A DNA stretch of 64,000 nt, from positions 21,748 to 85,747 of the forward strand of contig JAFGIP010000024.1 of NCBI GenBank assembly GCA_016929525.1, read 5' to 3'. This DNA comes from Bacteroidales bacterium. GTDB taxonomy: Bacteria; Bacteroidota; Bacteroidia; Bacteroidales; UBA10428. Each line of letters starts with the position of its first letter. The first letter of the stretch is position 1. The translations under genes were made by a program, and so were the position numbers. Under the pieces are notes generated by a model. It was given only the letters and a program-made list of their open reading frames with translations. It was not told the origin of the DNA and did not search any database. Positions 49,301 through 57,299 of this stretch are shown in pieces.

Positions 49301-50826
49301 ATTTAACAGGTGTAACTGTTATTATTACGGGGAAGATACCAAAAGGGGAGAGTCCTTTGGTCCTTTTAACTGAAAATTCAGTCCGCGTACTAACAGGTTT
49401 TAAGAATATTAATATATCATGGACAAGGACTTCAGGTACACTGCTACCAGGTTATCTTCCGGAAACAGATTTTATCGGATTACATGAACAAAGCGGAGAT
49501 TATTACGGGGCACCAGGTTTACCTTTCGTCTTTGGATGGCAGGATATGAACATACCATATTCGAGTATTGATAATGGTTGGCTTACCAGAGACTCTACTT
49601 TCAATAAGCCTGTTGTGTTTACACGTAATGATGAATTATCATTCCGTGCTACTTATGAACCATTTAATGGTTTCAGGATTGACTTAACAGGATCAAGAAG
49701 ATATGGCGAAACCAATGAACAACTTTATTACTATGGATATAACGACTTGGAAGATTCAACACATTATTACCAGGGATATTTTGTAGATAACCGTTATAAA
49801 GGTGGTAACTTTTCTATATCAATAATTACAATTGCAACTGCATTCGAGGAGGTATCAGAAGACAACAACTGGAACTCAGCTGCATTTGACAGATTTAAAG
49901 CAAACAGGCAGGTTATTTCTGCCAGAAGGTATAACGAACTGAGTGCAAGGTACCCGGGATTATTATCACCAGGGCAAAGTCTTACCGGAGGAGGATATCA
50001 CGATGGTTACGGCCCTACCTCGCAGGATGTGCTTATCCCTGCTTTCATCTCGGCATATACAGGTATTGATCCGCAAAAAGTAATGCTTGATGAATTTTTC
50101 TGGCTTATAATGCCTAACTGGAGAATTACTTTCGATGCTTTATCGAATCTCGAAATTGTAAAAAAGTTATTTAAGAATGTAACATTTTCACATACATATA
50201 AATCGATGTATTCAATTGGTTCATTTGCCACCAATGTTACGTATTTTGAAAACCTGGATAACGACCTGTTCTTTAATGAAGATGGATTTCGGGGACTGTT
50301 AAGAGACAATGAATTGAACTTTATATCTGAATATCAGATCAGTTCAGTTTCTATAAGAGAACAGCTCAGTCCGTTAATAGGAATAGATTTGACCTGGAAC
50401 AACAGTTTAATTACGAGCTTTGAACTGGGTCGTAGCAGGACCCTGGCATTAAGTCTTAATAATAATCAGGTTAATGAAACCCGTAGTAAGGATTTTGTTG
50501 TTAGAGTAGGTTATAGATTCAAAGAGGTGCCGATTACAGTTAACGGTAGAGCTATTGAAAGTGATCTAAATGTACAGTTTGATCTTCAGGTTGGTGATGA
50601 TTTAACGATAATGAGATTTCTTACCGAAACGGAAGAACTTGAAAAAGATTATATGGTTTCAAGCGGCAGCAGAAAAATTAATATAGGATTTACAGCCGAT
50701 TATGAATTTAGTAAGAATTTCAATATCCAGTTTCATTTTAAACGTACTGTTAATGACCCATATACATCTCAGAATTTCTTTAATGCTGAAACCAAATTTG
50801 GATTTAGTTTAAGTTTAAGATTATAG
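43321..50826 (+). CDS. sprA: T9SS outer-membrane translocon SprA
   Basis: SprA (Sov in Porphyromonas) is the giant outer-membrane beta-barrel that forms the type IX secretion channel and is needed for gliding in motile relatives. The 2,501-aa product is full length for the family. It has a signal peptide (LLRLLFCVFLFLVSASSLNAQ), the SprA N-terminal region with FGYGISRNKNPIIPVNQQR, the IDDFEAAQ and LDLRQYKNLKMFIHAE segments, and a C-terminal set of beta strands ending FGFSLSLRL. The start is a GTG at 43321; no ATG lies nearby. It follows ruvA and precedes gcvH. Confidence 0.96.
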   Translation: MYLRYSGTIQDIVGGSRVLLRLLFCVFLFLVSASSLNAQEDDVREDESRQPGSGELRYPINERYNYPFSTSGTQSPILLHPPSNVEQSVIYDPESRQYVFSEKVGELNYRPPSSMSLDEYRKYSAKESENKYWKKRSREEAGEGPSFMQNLRLGNQAIDKVFGTDVINITPSGSATLSFGYGISRNKNPIIPVNQQRNGSFEFDEKIMMNVTGSIGDKMEVALNYNTEATFDFENKTKLEYAGKEDEIIKKIEAGDVTFSLPGSLITGSQSLFGLKTELQFGKLTVTSVISHQRSESSSVNVEGGAQLTDFEINADEYDENRHFFLSHFFRDNYNEWLKNLPYIESQVQIQQVEVWVVNRQNDFSEARNIVAFMDLGEGFDPDGLANFYADENLIRPAQRTNQPTENALNNIYRSISSNSAIRNLSSVETAIRSYSNGTYTAGRDYVTLESARPLSEREYSINRELGYISLNSPLRNDEILAVAFTYTYRGKTYVVGELSNNINAPDVLILKMLKGTTPTPKYPTWDLMMKNVYSIGAYQVSREGFELNVLYRNDRTGLPVNYLSEEDSAAMSPQVQNQILLKVFELDNLDNRNEPTPDGFFDFIEGVTVNSNNGRIYFPLLEPFGKDLRRKITDNDPTDVIKNRTADKYVFEELYDSTKTKAEQVAEKNKFLLKGRYQSSSSSEIQLNAMNIPRGSVIVTAGGITLEEGTHYTVDYTLGRVKILDQGLLESGTPIRISLESNSLFNIQTKTLLGTHLDYRFSENFNIGATVMNLTERPLTQKVNMGEEPISNTIWGLNTSYRTQSQLLTTLVDKIPLIETKEPSSISLEAEFAHLIPGQSKAIGKNGRAYIDDFEAAQTKIEMKSFIYWKLASPPKNSNIFGTLSAEGLAVGYGRAKLAWYTIDPLFYGSSSYRPDNPQVDIDVHSHYGRRIQEQEIFREKDNATPGINHIPIFDLAFYPNERGPYNYTDIEPDGTLSEPETRWGGIMREIQHSDFETSNIEFIEFWLMDPFLENTDHEGGDLFIHLGEISEDVLPDNRKSYEGGLPVDPNEVVDVDETEWARVPRGQAYNNTFDPEGRNNQDVGLDGLRNQDERLFYSDFVNRLPANLQIDDISADDYVHFLDDVPGDNDRGIFERYKNYNGMDGNSQEQGDSEYSTTSQTEPDNEDINNDNTLNTTETYYQYHVSLKKEDFVVGENYIIDKVEYPHSSFETPAVWYQFRIPLSDYESTYGDIEDFKSIRFMRLLLNDFREEVKLRFATLDLIRGEWRRYYSDLNETGAVVTQEVDPASFEVSTVNIEENSSKEPVNYVLPPGIDRVIDPANPQVAQLNEQSIVLKIEDLPDGDARSVFKNVELDLRQYKNLKMFIHAEAFPGMQDHLADGDLTAFLRLGSDYQNNYYEIEIPLYVTPHRVYNNDNLDDRREVWYDGHNDEGKDNTIDLVLNELVELKKERNRRVQEEPFNFTVQGVFSSVDEQGRIRKVKGTPNLGNIRQIMIGVRNSGDATSYNRRNDGQVKSAEIWFNELRLENFNNKGGWAANGRIQTQLADFGVVNLAGSTSKPGFGSIEEKVDERSMEEINQYDISSNLEMGKFFPEKANVSIPLYFGVSKTIINPEYYPKDPDIRFEDVLREADSKAERDSIKEISQDVTARKSINLTNVRWNKKFKKWNVFSPGNLSASVGYTETKAHNYNTEYNNLWKYNLGLNYVFNTRPKNIQPFQKSKSLRKPAFKLIRDINFNPYPSRFSFGSMFDRTYQESKMRDIYDDVELIIDPSVNKDFSWDRQYDLKWDITRSLKLDYSATNSARIDEPAGQQDLFIKDNEHWKDSVWTNIWQTFGRNMSFSQKLNISYNVPINKIPFLDWTTVNASYGSTYSWVRGEQLRDETRELGNTLKNSNTVKLNGSFNMRSLYNKFGYLKRLDAKYRGSKRPDPSEQRYKTVEYEKRTFFRAGSSKTITHRLKTEDVQIKVIDANGAEVEVSSAIEDENKVSITSEEDLTGVTVIITGKIPKGESPLVLLTENSVRVLTGFKNINISWTRTSGTLLPGYLPETDFIGLHEQSGDYYGAPGLPFVFGWQDMNIPYSSIDNGWLTRDSTFNKPVVFTRNDELSFRATYEPFNGFRIDLTGSRRYGETNEQLYYYGYNDLEDSTHYYQGYFVDNRYKGGNFSISIITIATAFEEVSEDNNWNSAAFDRFKANRQVISARRYNELSARYPGLLSPGQSLTGGGYHDGYGPTSQDVLIPAFISAYTGIDPQKVMLDEFFWLIMPNWRITFDALSNLEIVKKLFKNVTFSHTYKSMYSIGSFATNVTYFENLDNDLFFNEDGFRGLLRDNELNFISEYQISSVSIREQLSPLIGIDLTWNNSLITSFELGRSRTLALSLNNNQVNETRSKDFVVRVGYRFKEVPITVNGRAIESDLNVQFDLQVGDDLTIMRFLTETEELEKDYMVSSGSRKINIGFTADYEFSKNFNIQFHFKRTVNDPYTSQNFFNAETKFGFSLSLRL

Positions 50827-50844
50827 AATGAATTATTTAATAAA

Positions 50845-50873
50845 TTGGATTTTTTTCCCTTGATATACCTTTG
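50845..50873 (+). promoter_or_regulatory. Promoter upstream of gcvH
   Basis: A -33 TTG at 50845-50847 and the -7 box TACCTTTG at 50866-50873 are spaced by 18 bp, matching the Bacteroidota consensus. The leader before the ATG at 50918 is about 40 nt. Confidence 0.6.
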
Positions 50874-50917
50874 TACATTTAATTGTAAATTTGAAACCTT
50901 TAAAATCTTAGTTAATA

Positions 50918-51298
50918 ATGAATATACCTGAAAATTTAAAGTACACGAAAGATCACGAGTGGATCAGGAAAGAAGGTGATACAGCTGTGGTTGGTATTAC
51001 CGATTATGCCCAGAATGAATTGGGAGATATTGTTTTTATTGAAGTTGAAACAGTTGGTGAGAAATTGAATCAGGGAGATGTATTTGGGACGATTGAAGCT
51101 GTAAAGACAGTATCAGACTTATTTATGCCGGCATCGGGTGAAATTTTGGAAATGAATTCGGCAATTGAAAATTCCCCTGATCTTGTAAACGCGGAACCAT
51201 TCGATAATGGATGGATTATTAAAATAAAACTTAGCGACGATTCGGAACTTGATAATTTATTGGATTCAACACAATACAAAGAGCTTATTAGCGCATAA
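50918..51298 (+). CDS. gcvH: Glycine cleavage system H protein
   Basis: GcvH is the lipoyl-carrying shuttle of the glycine cleavage complex. The 126-aa protein has KYTKDHEWIRKEGDTAVVGIT at the start, and the lipoylation site GTIEAVKTVSDL with Lys63. It is complete. The P and T subunits are not in the window. Glycine made by the tdh-kbl pair would be one substrate source for this system. Confidence 0.98.
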   Translation: MNIPENLKYTKDHEWIRKEGDTAVVGITDYAQNELGDIVFIEVETVGEKLNQGDVFGTIEAVKTVSDLFMPASGEILEMNSAIENSPDLVNAEPFDNGWIIKIKLSDDSELDNLLDSTQYKELISA

Positions 51299-51345
51299 AA
51301 TATTTGTCCTGTTATTTTCTTCAGTTAAATTGAAATAATTCTTCT

Positions 51346-51579
51346 TCAGAATAGTCTCATTTGAGGTTCATCCCACAGGGTCGGGTAGTTTTCGTCGAAC
51401 TTTCGAAGTACTTCAGTAATAATAGCTTCACGCATAAACTTTGATTTATTTTGAACCTTGAATTTTTCGCAATATTGGTTTATTGCACTTAGTTCCTTGT
51501 TATTGAAACGAATTACCTGGGCAATATTTCTTTTTAAATTTTCTTCCTTTACTTTTTTTCGTTTCATAAATAAGGTCAA
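51346..51579 (-). CDS. Small ribbon-helix-helix-like protein
   Basis: The 77-aa protein has a short strand (IAQVIRFNNKEL) followed by two helices (SAINQYCEKFKVQ and NKSKFMREAIITEVLRKF), the pattern of MetJ/Arc or MobC-type ribbon-helix-helix DNA-binding proteins, with a basic N-terminus. The true start may be the Met at 51567 rather than 51579. An inverted repeat lies just upstream of it and could be its operator. No toxin, relaxase or plasmid gene is adjacent. The fold assignment is inference from the pattern. Confidence 0.65.
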   Translation of the reverse strand: MTLFMKRKKVKEENLKRNIAQVIRFNNKELSAINQYCEKFKVQNKSKFMREAIITEVLRKFDENYPTLWDEPQMRLF

Positions 51580-51593
51580 CTTACGTTAATTCG

Positions 51594-51632
51594 AAAGTAC
51601 CAAATAATGAAGAGTTGCTTAAATAGTACTTT
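51594..51632. promoter_or_regulatory. Inverted repeat upstream of the RHH-like gene
   Basis: AAAGTAC at 51594-51600 and GTACTTT at 51626-51632 are perfect 7-bp inverted repeats, 25 bp apart. On the minus strand the near-gene half is contained in TACTTTCG, close to a -7 box, so a repressor bound there could block transcription. Confidence 0.4.
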
Positions 51633-51789
51633 TCAACAGTAACAAGGCGTTCAGAAATGTTGCAGGGTTATAATTTTAAAATATAGATTACTTTAATCTT
51701 CTGTGTGTTAAAAAAATACAGTTTCATAATTTTAAATAGCATACAGAATTAAATCAAATAATTAATGAAAATGTATTGTTGATAAGTTT

Positions 51790-53238
51790 TCAGGATAAAT
51801 CTTCTCTGCGAAGGATAATAAAAATTCCCCGGATACTTATAAGACCAGTGACAAATGCAAGGAAAACCCCAGTTGTAATAATAACGATTGTCCCGAAATA
51901 CCAGTCTAAATTAAATCGATTCACTATTAAACCTGATAATAAAAGTACGGCAGAAAAAAGAATTAAACGTAGGATAGTCGCGTACTTTATGCTTAGTTTA
52001 AATATTCTCCGTGCAATAAGAATATGAACCAGTATTGTGAAAATCTGTGTTGAGGCATTACTTATCGCAGCTCCCATTACTTTGTATTTTGGTATAAGGA
52101 TAAAGTTTAATGTTATGCTTAGTACAACAGCACATGCAGCCATAATAATAAGTTGTTGCAGATTACCGTTTGCTGTCAGCAGTGCTCCGAAAGTATAACT
52201 AATACACATGCCCAGAAAACTTATTGTAAGAATGGCAAAAGCATCAGCCGATAAACTGATTTGCTCATCATAGAGTAATTGAAACAGCTCTATCCTATAT
52301 AAAACAGCAGGTACAAGTACAATAAATGAAGGCACAATTAGCAGGAATGTCGATAACTTTAAAAGTCCGTCAATCTTTTTTCCCTGTTGAATCGTTTTTG
52401 AAAACAACGGCAACAAAAGAATAGGGAATAACAAAGCATAATTTGACATAAAATCGAGAATTCTGAATCCATGTGCATAAATCCCTGCCTGTTCATCACC
52501 GTCGTGAAGTAATATGCCGAGTAATACAGAATCTCCTCTATAATAAATAGCCATTAATAATACCAGTGCTGCATAAGGTTTTAGCCGATTAATTATTGGC
52601 CAGATAAATTTTAGGTTGAATTCAGGCTTAATTGTTTTTGAACTTCGCATCAACAGAAGGAAACTTATTAACACCACAACTGAATAAGAGAAAGTTTGTG
52701 CAAGAACAAACCATTCTATTCTGAAAACAGAACGGGTTGATACATTTATCAGTAAATATCCGACGATTAGTATCATTAGTATGCGGTCTAAAACAGAAAC
52801 AATACTTTCTGTTTTAAATTTTTGTAACCCCCCTAAATTTGACCTGAAATACAAAATAAATGAAGCCGTAAACTGGTTGATCAGTATTATTACCAGAAGT
52901 GGGATTTCTGTTTTGGTTAATCCTCTTGCAAATGCAACTCCTGAACAAATCAGGAAATAAGGAATAAGCAATAAAATTTTAAGCACTGCTATATTGGAAA
53001 GATATCTGCCCAGCAGCTTTGGGTATTTCGAAATTTCATTTCGTATAAATGTTTCAATACCCAGGTCAAGGAGTATTTGAAAAATAAGTGCTACATTAAA
53101 AAAAACAAAATAACGCCCATATATTTCTGCACCAACTTCATTTTGCACAGTTCGGTCAATTCCAAATACGTAAATGGGCTTAATAATTACATTCAGCAGT
53201 AGAAAGAAACCCAGGTTTGTGATAAATTTACGTTTCAA
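51790..53238 (-). CDS. Polysaccharide flippase (Wzx/RfbX-like)
   Basis: The 482-aa protein has 12-14 hydrophobic helices and matches the MOP-superfamily oligosaccharide flippases that move lipid-linked glycans across the inner membrane. Typical features are the N-terminal FITNLGFFLLLNVIIKP, YGRYFVFFNVALIFQILLD, and the internal YRGDSVLLGILLHDGDEQAGIYAHGFRI. It is isolated: no glycosyltransferase or polymerase gene is near, so its glycan cannot be guessed. It diverges from rnhB with a 143-bp gap. Confidence 0.9.
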   Translation of the reverse strand: MKRKFITNLGFFLLLNVIIKPIYVFGIDRTVQNEVGAEIYGRYFVFFNVALIFQILLDLGIETFIRNEISKYPKLLGRYLSNIAVLKILLLIPYFLICSGVAFARGLTKTEIPLLVIILINQFTASFILYFRSNLGGLQKFKTESIVSVLDRILMILIVGYLLINVSTRSVFRIEWFVLAQTFSYSVVVLISFLLLMRSSKTIKPEFNLKFIWPIINRLKPYAALVLLMAIYYRGDSVLLGILLHDGDEQAGIYAHGFRILDFMSNYALLFPILLLPLFSKTIQQGKKIDGLLKLSTFLLIVPSFIVLVPAVLYRIELFQLLYDEQISLSADAFAILTISFLGMCISYTFGALLTANGNLQQLIIMAACAVVLSITLNFILIPKYKVMGAAISNASTQIFTILVHILIARRIFKLSIKYATILRLILFSAVLLLSGLIVNRFNLDWYFGTIVIITTGVFLAFVTGLISIRGIFIILRREDLS

Positions 53239-53381
53239 GGCAATCCAATTTCACTGCAAATGTAACAAGTTATACTAAACAAGAAACTCATGATTCATGA
53301 TTTAGATAAAATTGCCAGAATAAACTTATTTTCCTAATTTCACAAGTCTGGTATATATCTCACAAAATATTACTATACTTA

Positions 53382-53990
53382 TTGTTAGAAAAGTATTTAT
53401 ATAAGGATAAAATTGAAGCCGGTTGCGATGAGGCTGGAAGAGGATGTCTTGCAGGGCCTGTTTGTGCAGCAGCAGTTATTATGCCAGTAAATTATTCAAA
53501 TCCACATTTGAACGATTCAAAGAAATTATCTGAATCGAGGAGATATAAATTACGCACTGAAATAGAACATGAGGCACTTGCTTATTCAGTTGCTTTTATT
53601 GATAACATAGTCATTGATAAATTGAATATTCTGAGAGCTTCAATAATGGCAATGCATAGAGCAATTGAAAATTTGAAAATAAAACCTGAATTTATATTGG
53701 TAGACGGTAACAAATTTATACCCTACCGGAATATTCCATACAGATGTATTGTTAAGGGGGATAGTAAGTATAATTCAATTGCAGCAGCCTCTGTTCTGGC
53801 AAAAACTTATCGTGATAACCTGATGGATAATTTACACAGTGAGTTTAACAAATATGGATGGAATAAGAATAAAGGGTATCCTACTCAGAATCATCGGGAG
53901 GCTATAGCTAAATATGGAGTTACAAAATATCATCGAAGTTCATTTCAACTGCTTAATTTTCAATTGGAACTTGAATTTGAAAGAACATGA
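53382..53990 (+). CDS. rnhB: Ribonuclease HII
   Basis: RNase HII removes ribonucleotides from DNA and RNA from hybrids. The 202-aa protein has the catalytic Asp-Glu of AGCDEAGRGCLAGPVCAAA, the LNDSKKLSESRRYKL segment, the third acidic residue in ILVDGNKF, and SVLAKTYRD. The start is a TTG at 53382, which gives the usual N-terminus (MLEKYLYKDKIEAGCDE). RNase HI is encoded 2.8 kb downstream, so both RNase H classes lie in one neighbourhood. Confidence 0.96.
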   Translation: MLEKYLYKDKIEAGCDEAGRGCLAGPVCAAAVIMPVNYSNPHLNDSKKLSESRRYKLRTEIEHEALAYSVAFIDNIVIDKLNILRASIMAMHRAIENLKIKPEFILVDGNKFIPYRNIPYRCIVKGDSKYNSIAAASVLAKTYRDNLMDNLHSEFNKYGWNKNKGYPTQNHREAIAKYGVTKYHRSSFQLLNFQLELEFERT

Positions 53991-54024
53991 AATTTTAAAT
54001 TACTTAATGGTCAAATAATAAATT

Positions 54025-56175
54025 ATGAGAAACATTGTATTTGGTGTATGTAGTCTGGTAGTGTTTTCGTTAAATACTCTGAAAGCTGATGAAGGTATGT
54101 GGATGCTTAATCTCATTGAGCAGCTTAATATGTCTGATATGAGGGAGATGGGATTGCAACTTACTACTGAAGATATATATAGTATTAATAATTCAAGCCT
54201 GAAAGATGCCATTGTAATATTTGGCGACGGGTGCACGGCGGAAGTTGTTTCAAATAATGGTTTGCTGTTTACAAATCATCATTGCGGCTTCGATGAAATC
54301 CAAAATCATAGCTCCGTTGAACATGATTATATGACCGACGGTTTTTGGGCAAAGTCAAGAGATGAAGAAATACCCAATCCCGATCTTGAAGTCAGATTTT
54401 TGATCAGAATTGAAAATGTCACTGAAAAAATAAATTTAGAACTCTCTGAAGAAATGGCTGAAGTTGATCGGCAGGGGAAAATATCGGAACTGATCGATGA
54501 GATAGAAACAGAAGCTTCAGAAGATGAAAGATATGAAGCAGAAGTCAATAAATTTTACGCCGGCAATGAATTTTATTTATTTGTATACGAAGTATTTAAA
54601 GATGTCCGACTGGTTGGTGCACCACCATCGTCGATTGGGAAGTTCGGGTATGACACGGATAATTGGGAATGGCCCCGCCAAACGGGCGATTTCAGTATAT
54701 TCCGGATTTATACAGCTCCCGATGGTTCACCTGCCGAATATTCAGTCAACAATATTCCACTAAAACCTAAATACTATCTTCCAATTTCAATTGACGGTTA
54801 TAGCGAAGGCGATTTCACATTTGTCATGGGTTATCCAGGTTCCACGAACAGATATCTTTGTTCATTCGGAGTAGAAGAAACCATGCTGGTGACAAACAAA
54901 ATTCTGATGGATGTACGAGGTATCCGCAGGGAAATTCTGGATAAGGATATGATGGCCGATGATGAAATCCGTATAAAATATGCAGCTAAATTTTCGCGGT
55001 CAAATAATTACTGGAAATATGCTATTGGCCAAAACAGAGGTATTCTTCGTTTAAAAGTAATTGAAAAAAAACAAAGTGAAGAAAAGAAATTCCGGGAGTG
55101 GGTTGAATCCGATTCAGCACAAAAAGAAATTTACGGAGATATTCTTGGTGAAATGGAAAATATATATCTGGGTCAACGTAACAGTAAGTTTAATTATCTG
55201 TATATAAAAGAAGCATTTTTCAGGGCTTCAGAGTTATTTGATCTGATCTCTGAGTTTCAGTATCTGAATTTACTGTTGGATGAGGGTGAAGACCAGGAAG
55301 AAATTAAAGAAGAAGTAGAACTTCTTACAGATTTTATCGATGGTTTTTATCCGGAATATAACGTTTCAACAGACAAAAAAGTTGTTGCTGCAATGCTGAA
55401 ACTCTATCGGGAAAATATTCCTCCCGGACAATTACCGGATTTCTATTTTACAGTAATTGACAATAAATTCAAAGGCGATATTGACAAATTTGCCGAAATA
55501 CTTTTCAGTAAGACAATGTTTGTTGATGAAAAAAGTGTGCGTGAGTTTTTATTAAATCCTTCAAAGAGGGCAATGGATAAAGATATTGGATTCAAGGTAA
55601 CCAAAAGTATTTATAAAAGATATTACAATGAAGTATATACAATAGATGCTTTTTCATCAGAACTTAAGAAATATGAACGCTTATATTTAAAGGGCTTACA
55701 GGAAATGTATGCAGATAAAAATATATACCCTGATGCAAATTTTACTATGAGACTTACATATGGTATTGTTGATGATTATTCACCAGGAGATGCGGTACAT
55801 TATGATTATTTTACAACCTTAAAAGGAGTAATGGAAAAGGAAGATCCGACAAATTATGAATTTGAAGTTGATATGAAACTTAAAGATTTATTTGAAAGAA
55901 AGGATTATGGGGAATACGGAGATTCCATTATGGTTGTAAATTTTATCACCAACAATGATATCACCGGCGGAAATTCGGGAAGTCCTGTGCTTAATGCAGA
56001 AGGAGAGCTTATAGGATTGGCATTTGATGGGAACTGGGAAGCTATGAGTAGTGATATTATATACGAGCCGGACTTACAACGCTGTATATGTGTTGATATA
56101 AGATATGTATTATTTGTCATTGACAAATTTGCCGGCGCAGATTACCTTATTGATGAATTGAGTATTATTAATTAA
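54025..56175 (+). CDS. S46 family dipeptidyl-peptidase, DPP7-type
   Basis: S46 serine peptidases release dipeptides from the N-terminus of oligopeptides in the periplasm of protein-degrading Bacteroidota. The 716-aa protein has a signal peptide (residues 1-21), the catalytic His in FTNHHCGFDE (His85/86), EWPRQTGDFSIFRIY with the Asp, and the Ser651 nucleophile in GGNSGSPV. Eighteen residues after the Ser stands Gly669 (LAFDGNWEAM), equivalent to the position that is Gly in DPP7 and Arg in DPP11. This predicts DPP7-like preference for hydrophobic rather than acidic P1 residues. Confidence 0.95.
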   Translation: MRNIVFGVCSLVVFSLNTLKADEGMWMLNLIEQLNMSDMREMGLQLTTEDIYSINNSSLKDAIVIFGDGCTAEVVSNNGLLFTNHHCGFDEIQNHSSVEHDYMTDGFWAKSRDEEIPNPDLEVRFLIRIENVTEKINLELSEEMAEVDRQGKISELIDEIETEASEDERYEAEVNKFYAGNEFYLFVYEVFKDVRLVGAPPSSIGKFGYDTDNWEWPRQTGDFSIFRIYTAPDGSPAEYSVNNIPLKPKYYLPISIDGYSEGDFTFVMGYPGSTNRYLCSFGVEETMLVTNKILMDVRGIRREILDKDMMADDEIRIKYAAKFSRSNNYWKYAIGQNRGILRLKVIEKKQSEEKKFREWVESDSAQKEIYGDILGEMENIYLGQRNSKFNYLYIKEAFFRASELFDLISEFQYLNLLLDEGEDQEEIKEEVELLTDFIDGFYPEYNVSTDKKVVAAMLKLYRENIPPGQLPDFYFTVIDNKFKGDIDKFAEILFSKTMFVDEKSVREFLLNPSKRAMDKDIGFKVTKSIYKRYYNEVYTIDAFSSELKKYERLYLKGLQEMYADKNIYPDANFTMRLTYGIVDDYSPGDAVHYDYFTTLKGVMEKEDPTNYEFEVDMKLKDLFERKDYGEYGDSIMVVNFITNNDITGGNSGSPVLNAEGELIGLAFDGNWEAMSSDIIYEPDLQRCICVDIRYVLFVIDKFAGADYLIDELSIIN

Positions 56176-56206
56176 TTGGTGTTTCATTTAGAACATCTGT
56201 ATTCCA

Positions 56207-56785
56207 ATGAATATCTTAAATATTTTCACCGTTTTCATGGTACTTTTTGCAGTAATAGATATTACTGGTTCCATACCAATACTGCTTGAATACAAGAAAA
56301 AGAACGGCAGTCTTGAACCTATGAAAACAACATTGATCGCATTTGCCCTGATGTTAATATTTCTTTTTCTGGGAGAACCTTTTCTTAATCTGTTCGGCGT
56401 TGATCTGTCATCGTTTGCTATTGCAGGTGCACTAGTCCTCTTTTTTCTTGGGCTGGAATTAGTATTGGGTATAGAGTTTTTCAGATATGAACATATAAAG
56501 GGGACTATGATTGTGCCTATCGCATTTCCACTGATAGCTGGAGCCGGTTCAATGACTACATTAATATCTTTAAAAACCGAATACATTCTTTCAGAGATTT
56601 TAATTGCTCTTACTTTAAATATGATATTTGTATACCTTGTACTCAAATTGACTGGTTTCTTTGAACGTTTACTTGGTGAAGCAGGGATTCAGATATTAAA
56701 GAAAATATTCGGGATTATATTACTTGCTATTGCTATAAGACTTTTTTTATCAAATACAGGAATACAATTACCTGTCAATGTCTAA
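56207..56785 (+). CDS. MarC family membrane protein
   Basis: The 192-aa protein has six predicted membrane helices and matches the MarC/UPF0056 family, whose function is not settled (the link to multiple antibiotic resistance was withdrawn). Features are FTVFMVLFAVIDITGSIPI at the start, GALVLFFLGLELVLG, and IVPIAFPLIAGAGSMTTLI, the family signature. It overlaps rnhA by 8 bp, so the two are translationally coupled. Confidence 0.93.
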   Translation: MNILNIFTVFMVLFAVIDITGSIPILLEYKKKNGSLEPMKTTLIAFALMLIFLFLGEPFLNLFGVDLSSFAIAGALVLFFLGLELVLGIEFFRYEHIKGTMIVPIAFPLIAGAGSMTTLISLKTEYILSEILIALTLNMIFVYLVLKLTGFFERLLGEAGIQILKKIFGIILLAIAIRLFLSNTGIQLPVNV

Positions 56786-57254
56786 AATTACTATCTATAC
56801 CGATGGAGCCGCAAGCGGAAATCCTGGTCCCGGAGGATACGGAGTTATATTAAAATCGGGGGAACACTATAAGGAACTTTCTAAGGGTTTTCACTTAACA
56901 ACCAATAATCGTATGGAATTATTGGCAGTAATAGTTGCTCTTGAGGCGCTTAAGATCAAAGGGAGTGAAGTGGATATTTTTACCGATTCAAAATATGTAT
57001 ACGATGCTGTTGAAAAGCAATGGGTTTTTCAGTGGGAAAAAAAGGGATTTAAAAAAAAGAAAAACCCGGATCTTTGGAAACGATTTCTTGTTGTTTATCG
57101 TATGCATAAAGTAAAGTTACATTGGATAAAGGGACATGCAAACATTCCCGATAATGAAAGGTGTGATGAACTTGCAGTAAAAGCTTCGCAAGGCAAAAAG
57201 CTTTTAACTGACGAAGGCTACGAAAAGGGTGAAGAACAAGGGGCAATGTTTTGA
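56778..57254 (+). CDS. rnhA: Ribonuclease HI
   Basis: RNase HI cuts the RNA strand of RNA-DNA hybrids. The 158-aa protein has the four catalytic carboxylates: Asp9 in IYTDGAASGNPGPGGYG, Glu47 in NNRMELLAV, Asp70 in DIFTDSKYV, and the Asp of NERCDELAV. The basic handle helix (KKGFKKKKNPDLW) is present. It overlaps marC and precedes the SiaB-type gene by 45 bp. Confidence 0.97.
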   Translation: MSKITIYTDGAASGNPGPGGYGVILKSGEHYKELSKGFHLTTNNRMELLAVIVALEALKIKGSEVDIFTDSKYVYDAVEKQWVFQWEKKGFKKKKNPDLWKRFLVVYRMHKVKLHWIKGHANIPDNERCDELAVKASQGKKLLTDEGYEKGEEQGAMF

Positions 57255-57299
57255 TTTTCAGAGATATTTTATATTTTCACCAGTGCTTTTCAACCAAGA

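Noticed and set aside
53382..57254. RNase HII and RNase HI close together as a possible RNA-DNA hybrid repair cluster
   Set aside because: They are separated by a secreted peptidase and a membrane protein and have different likely transcripts, so the proximity is probably chance.
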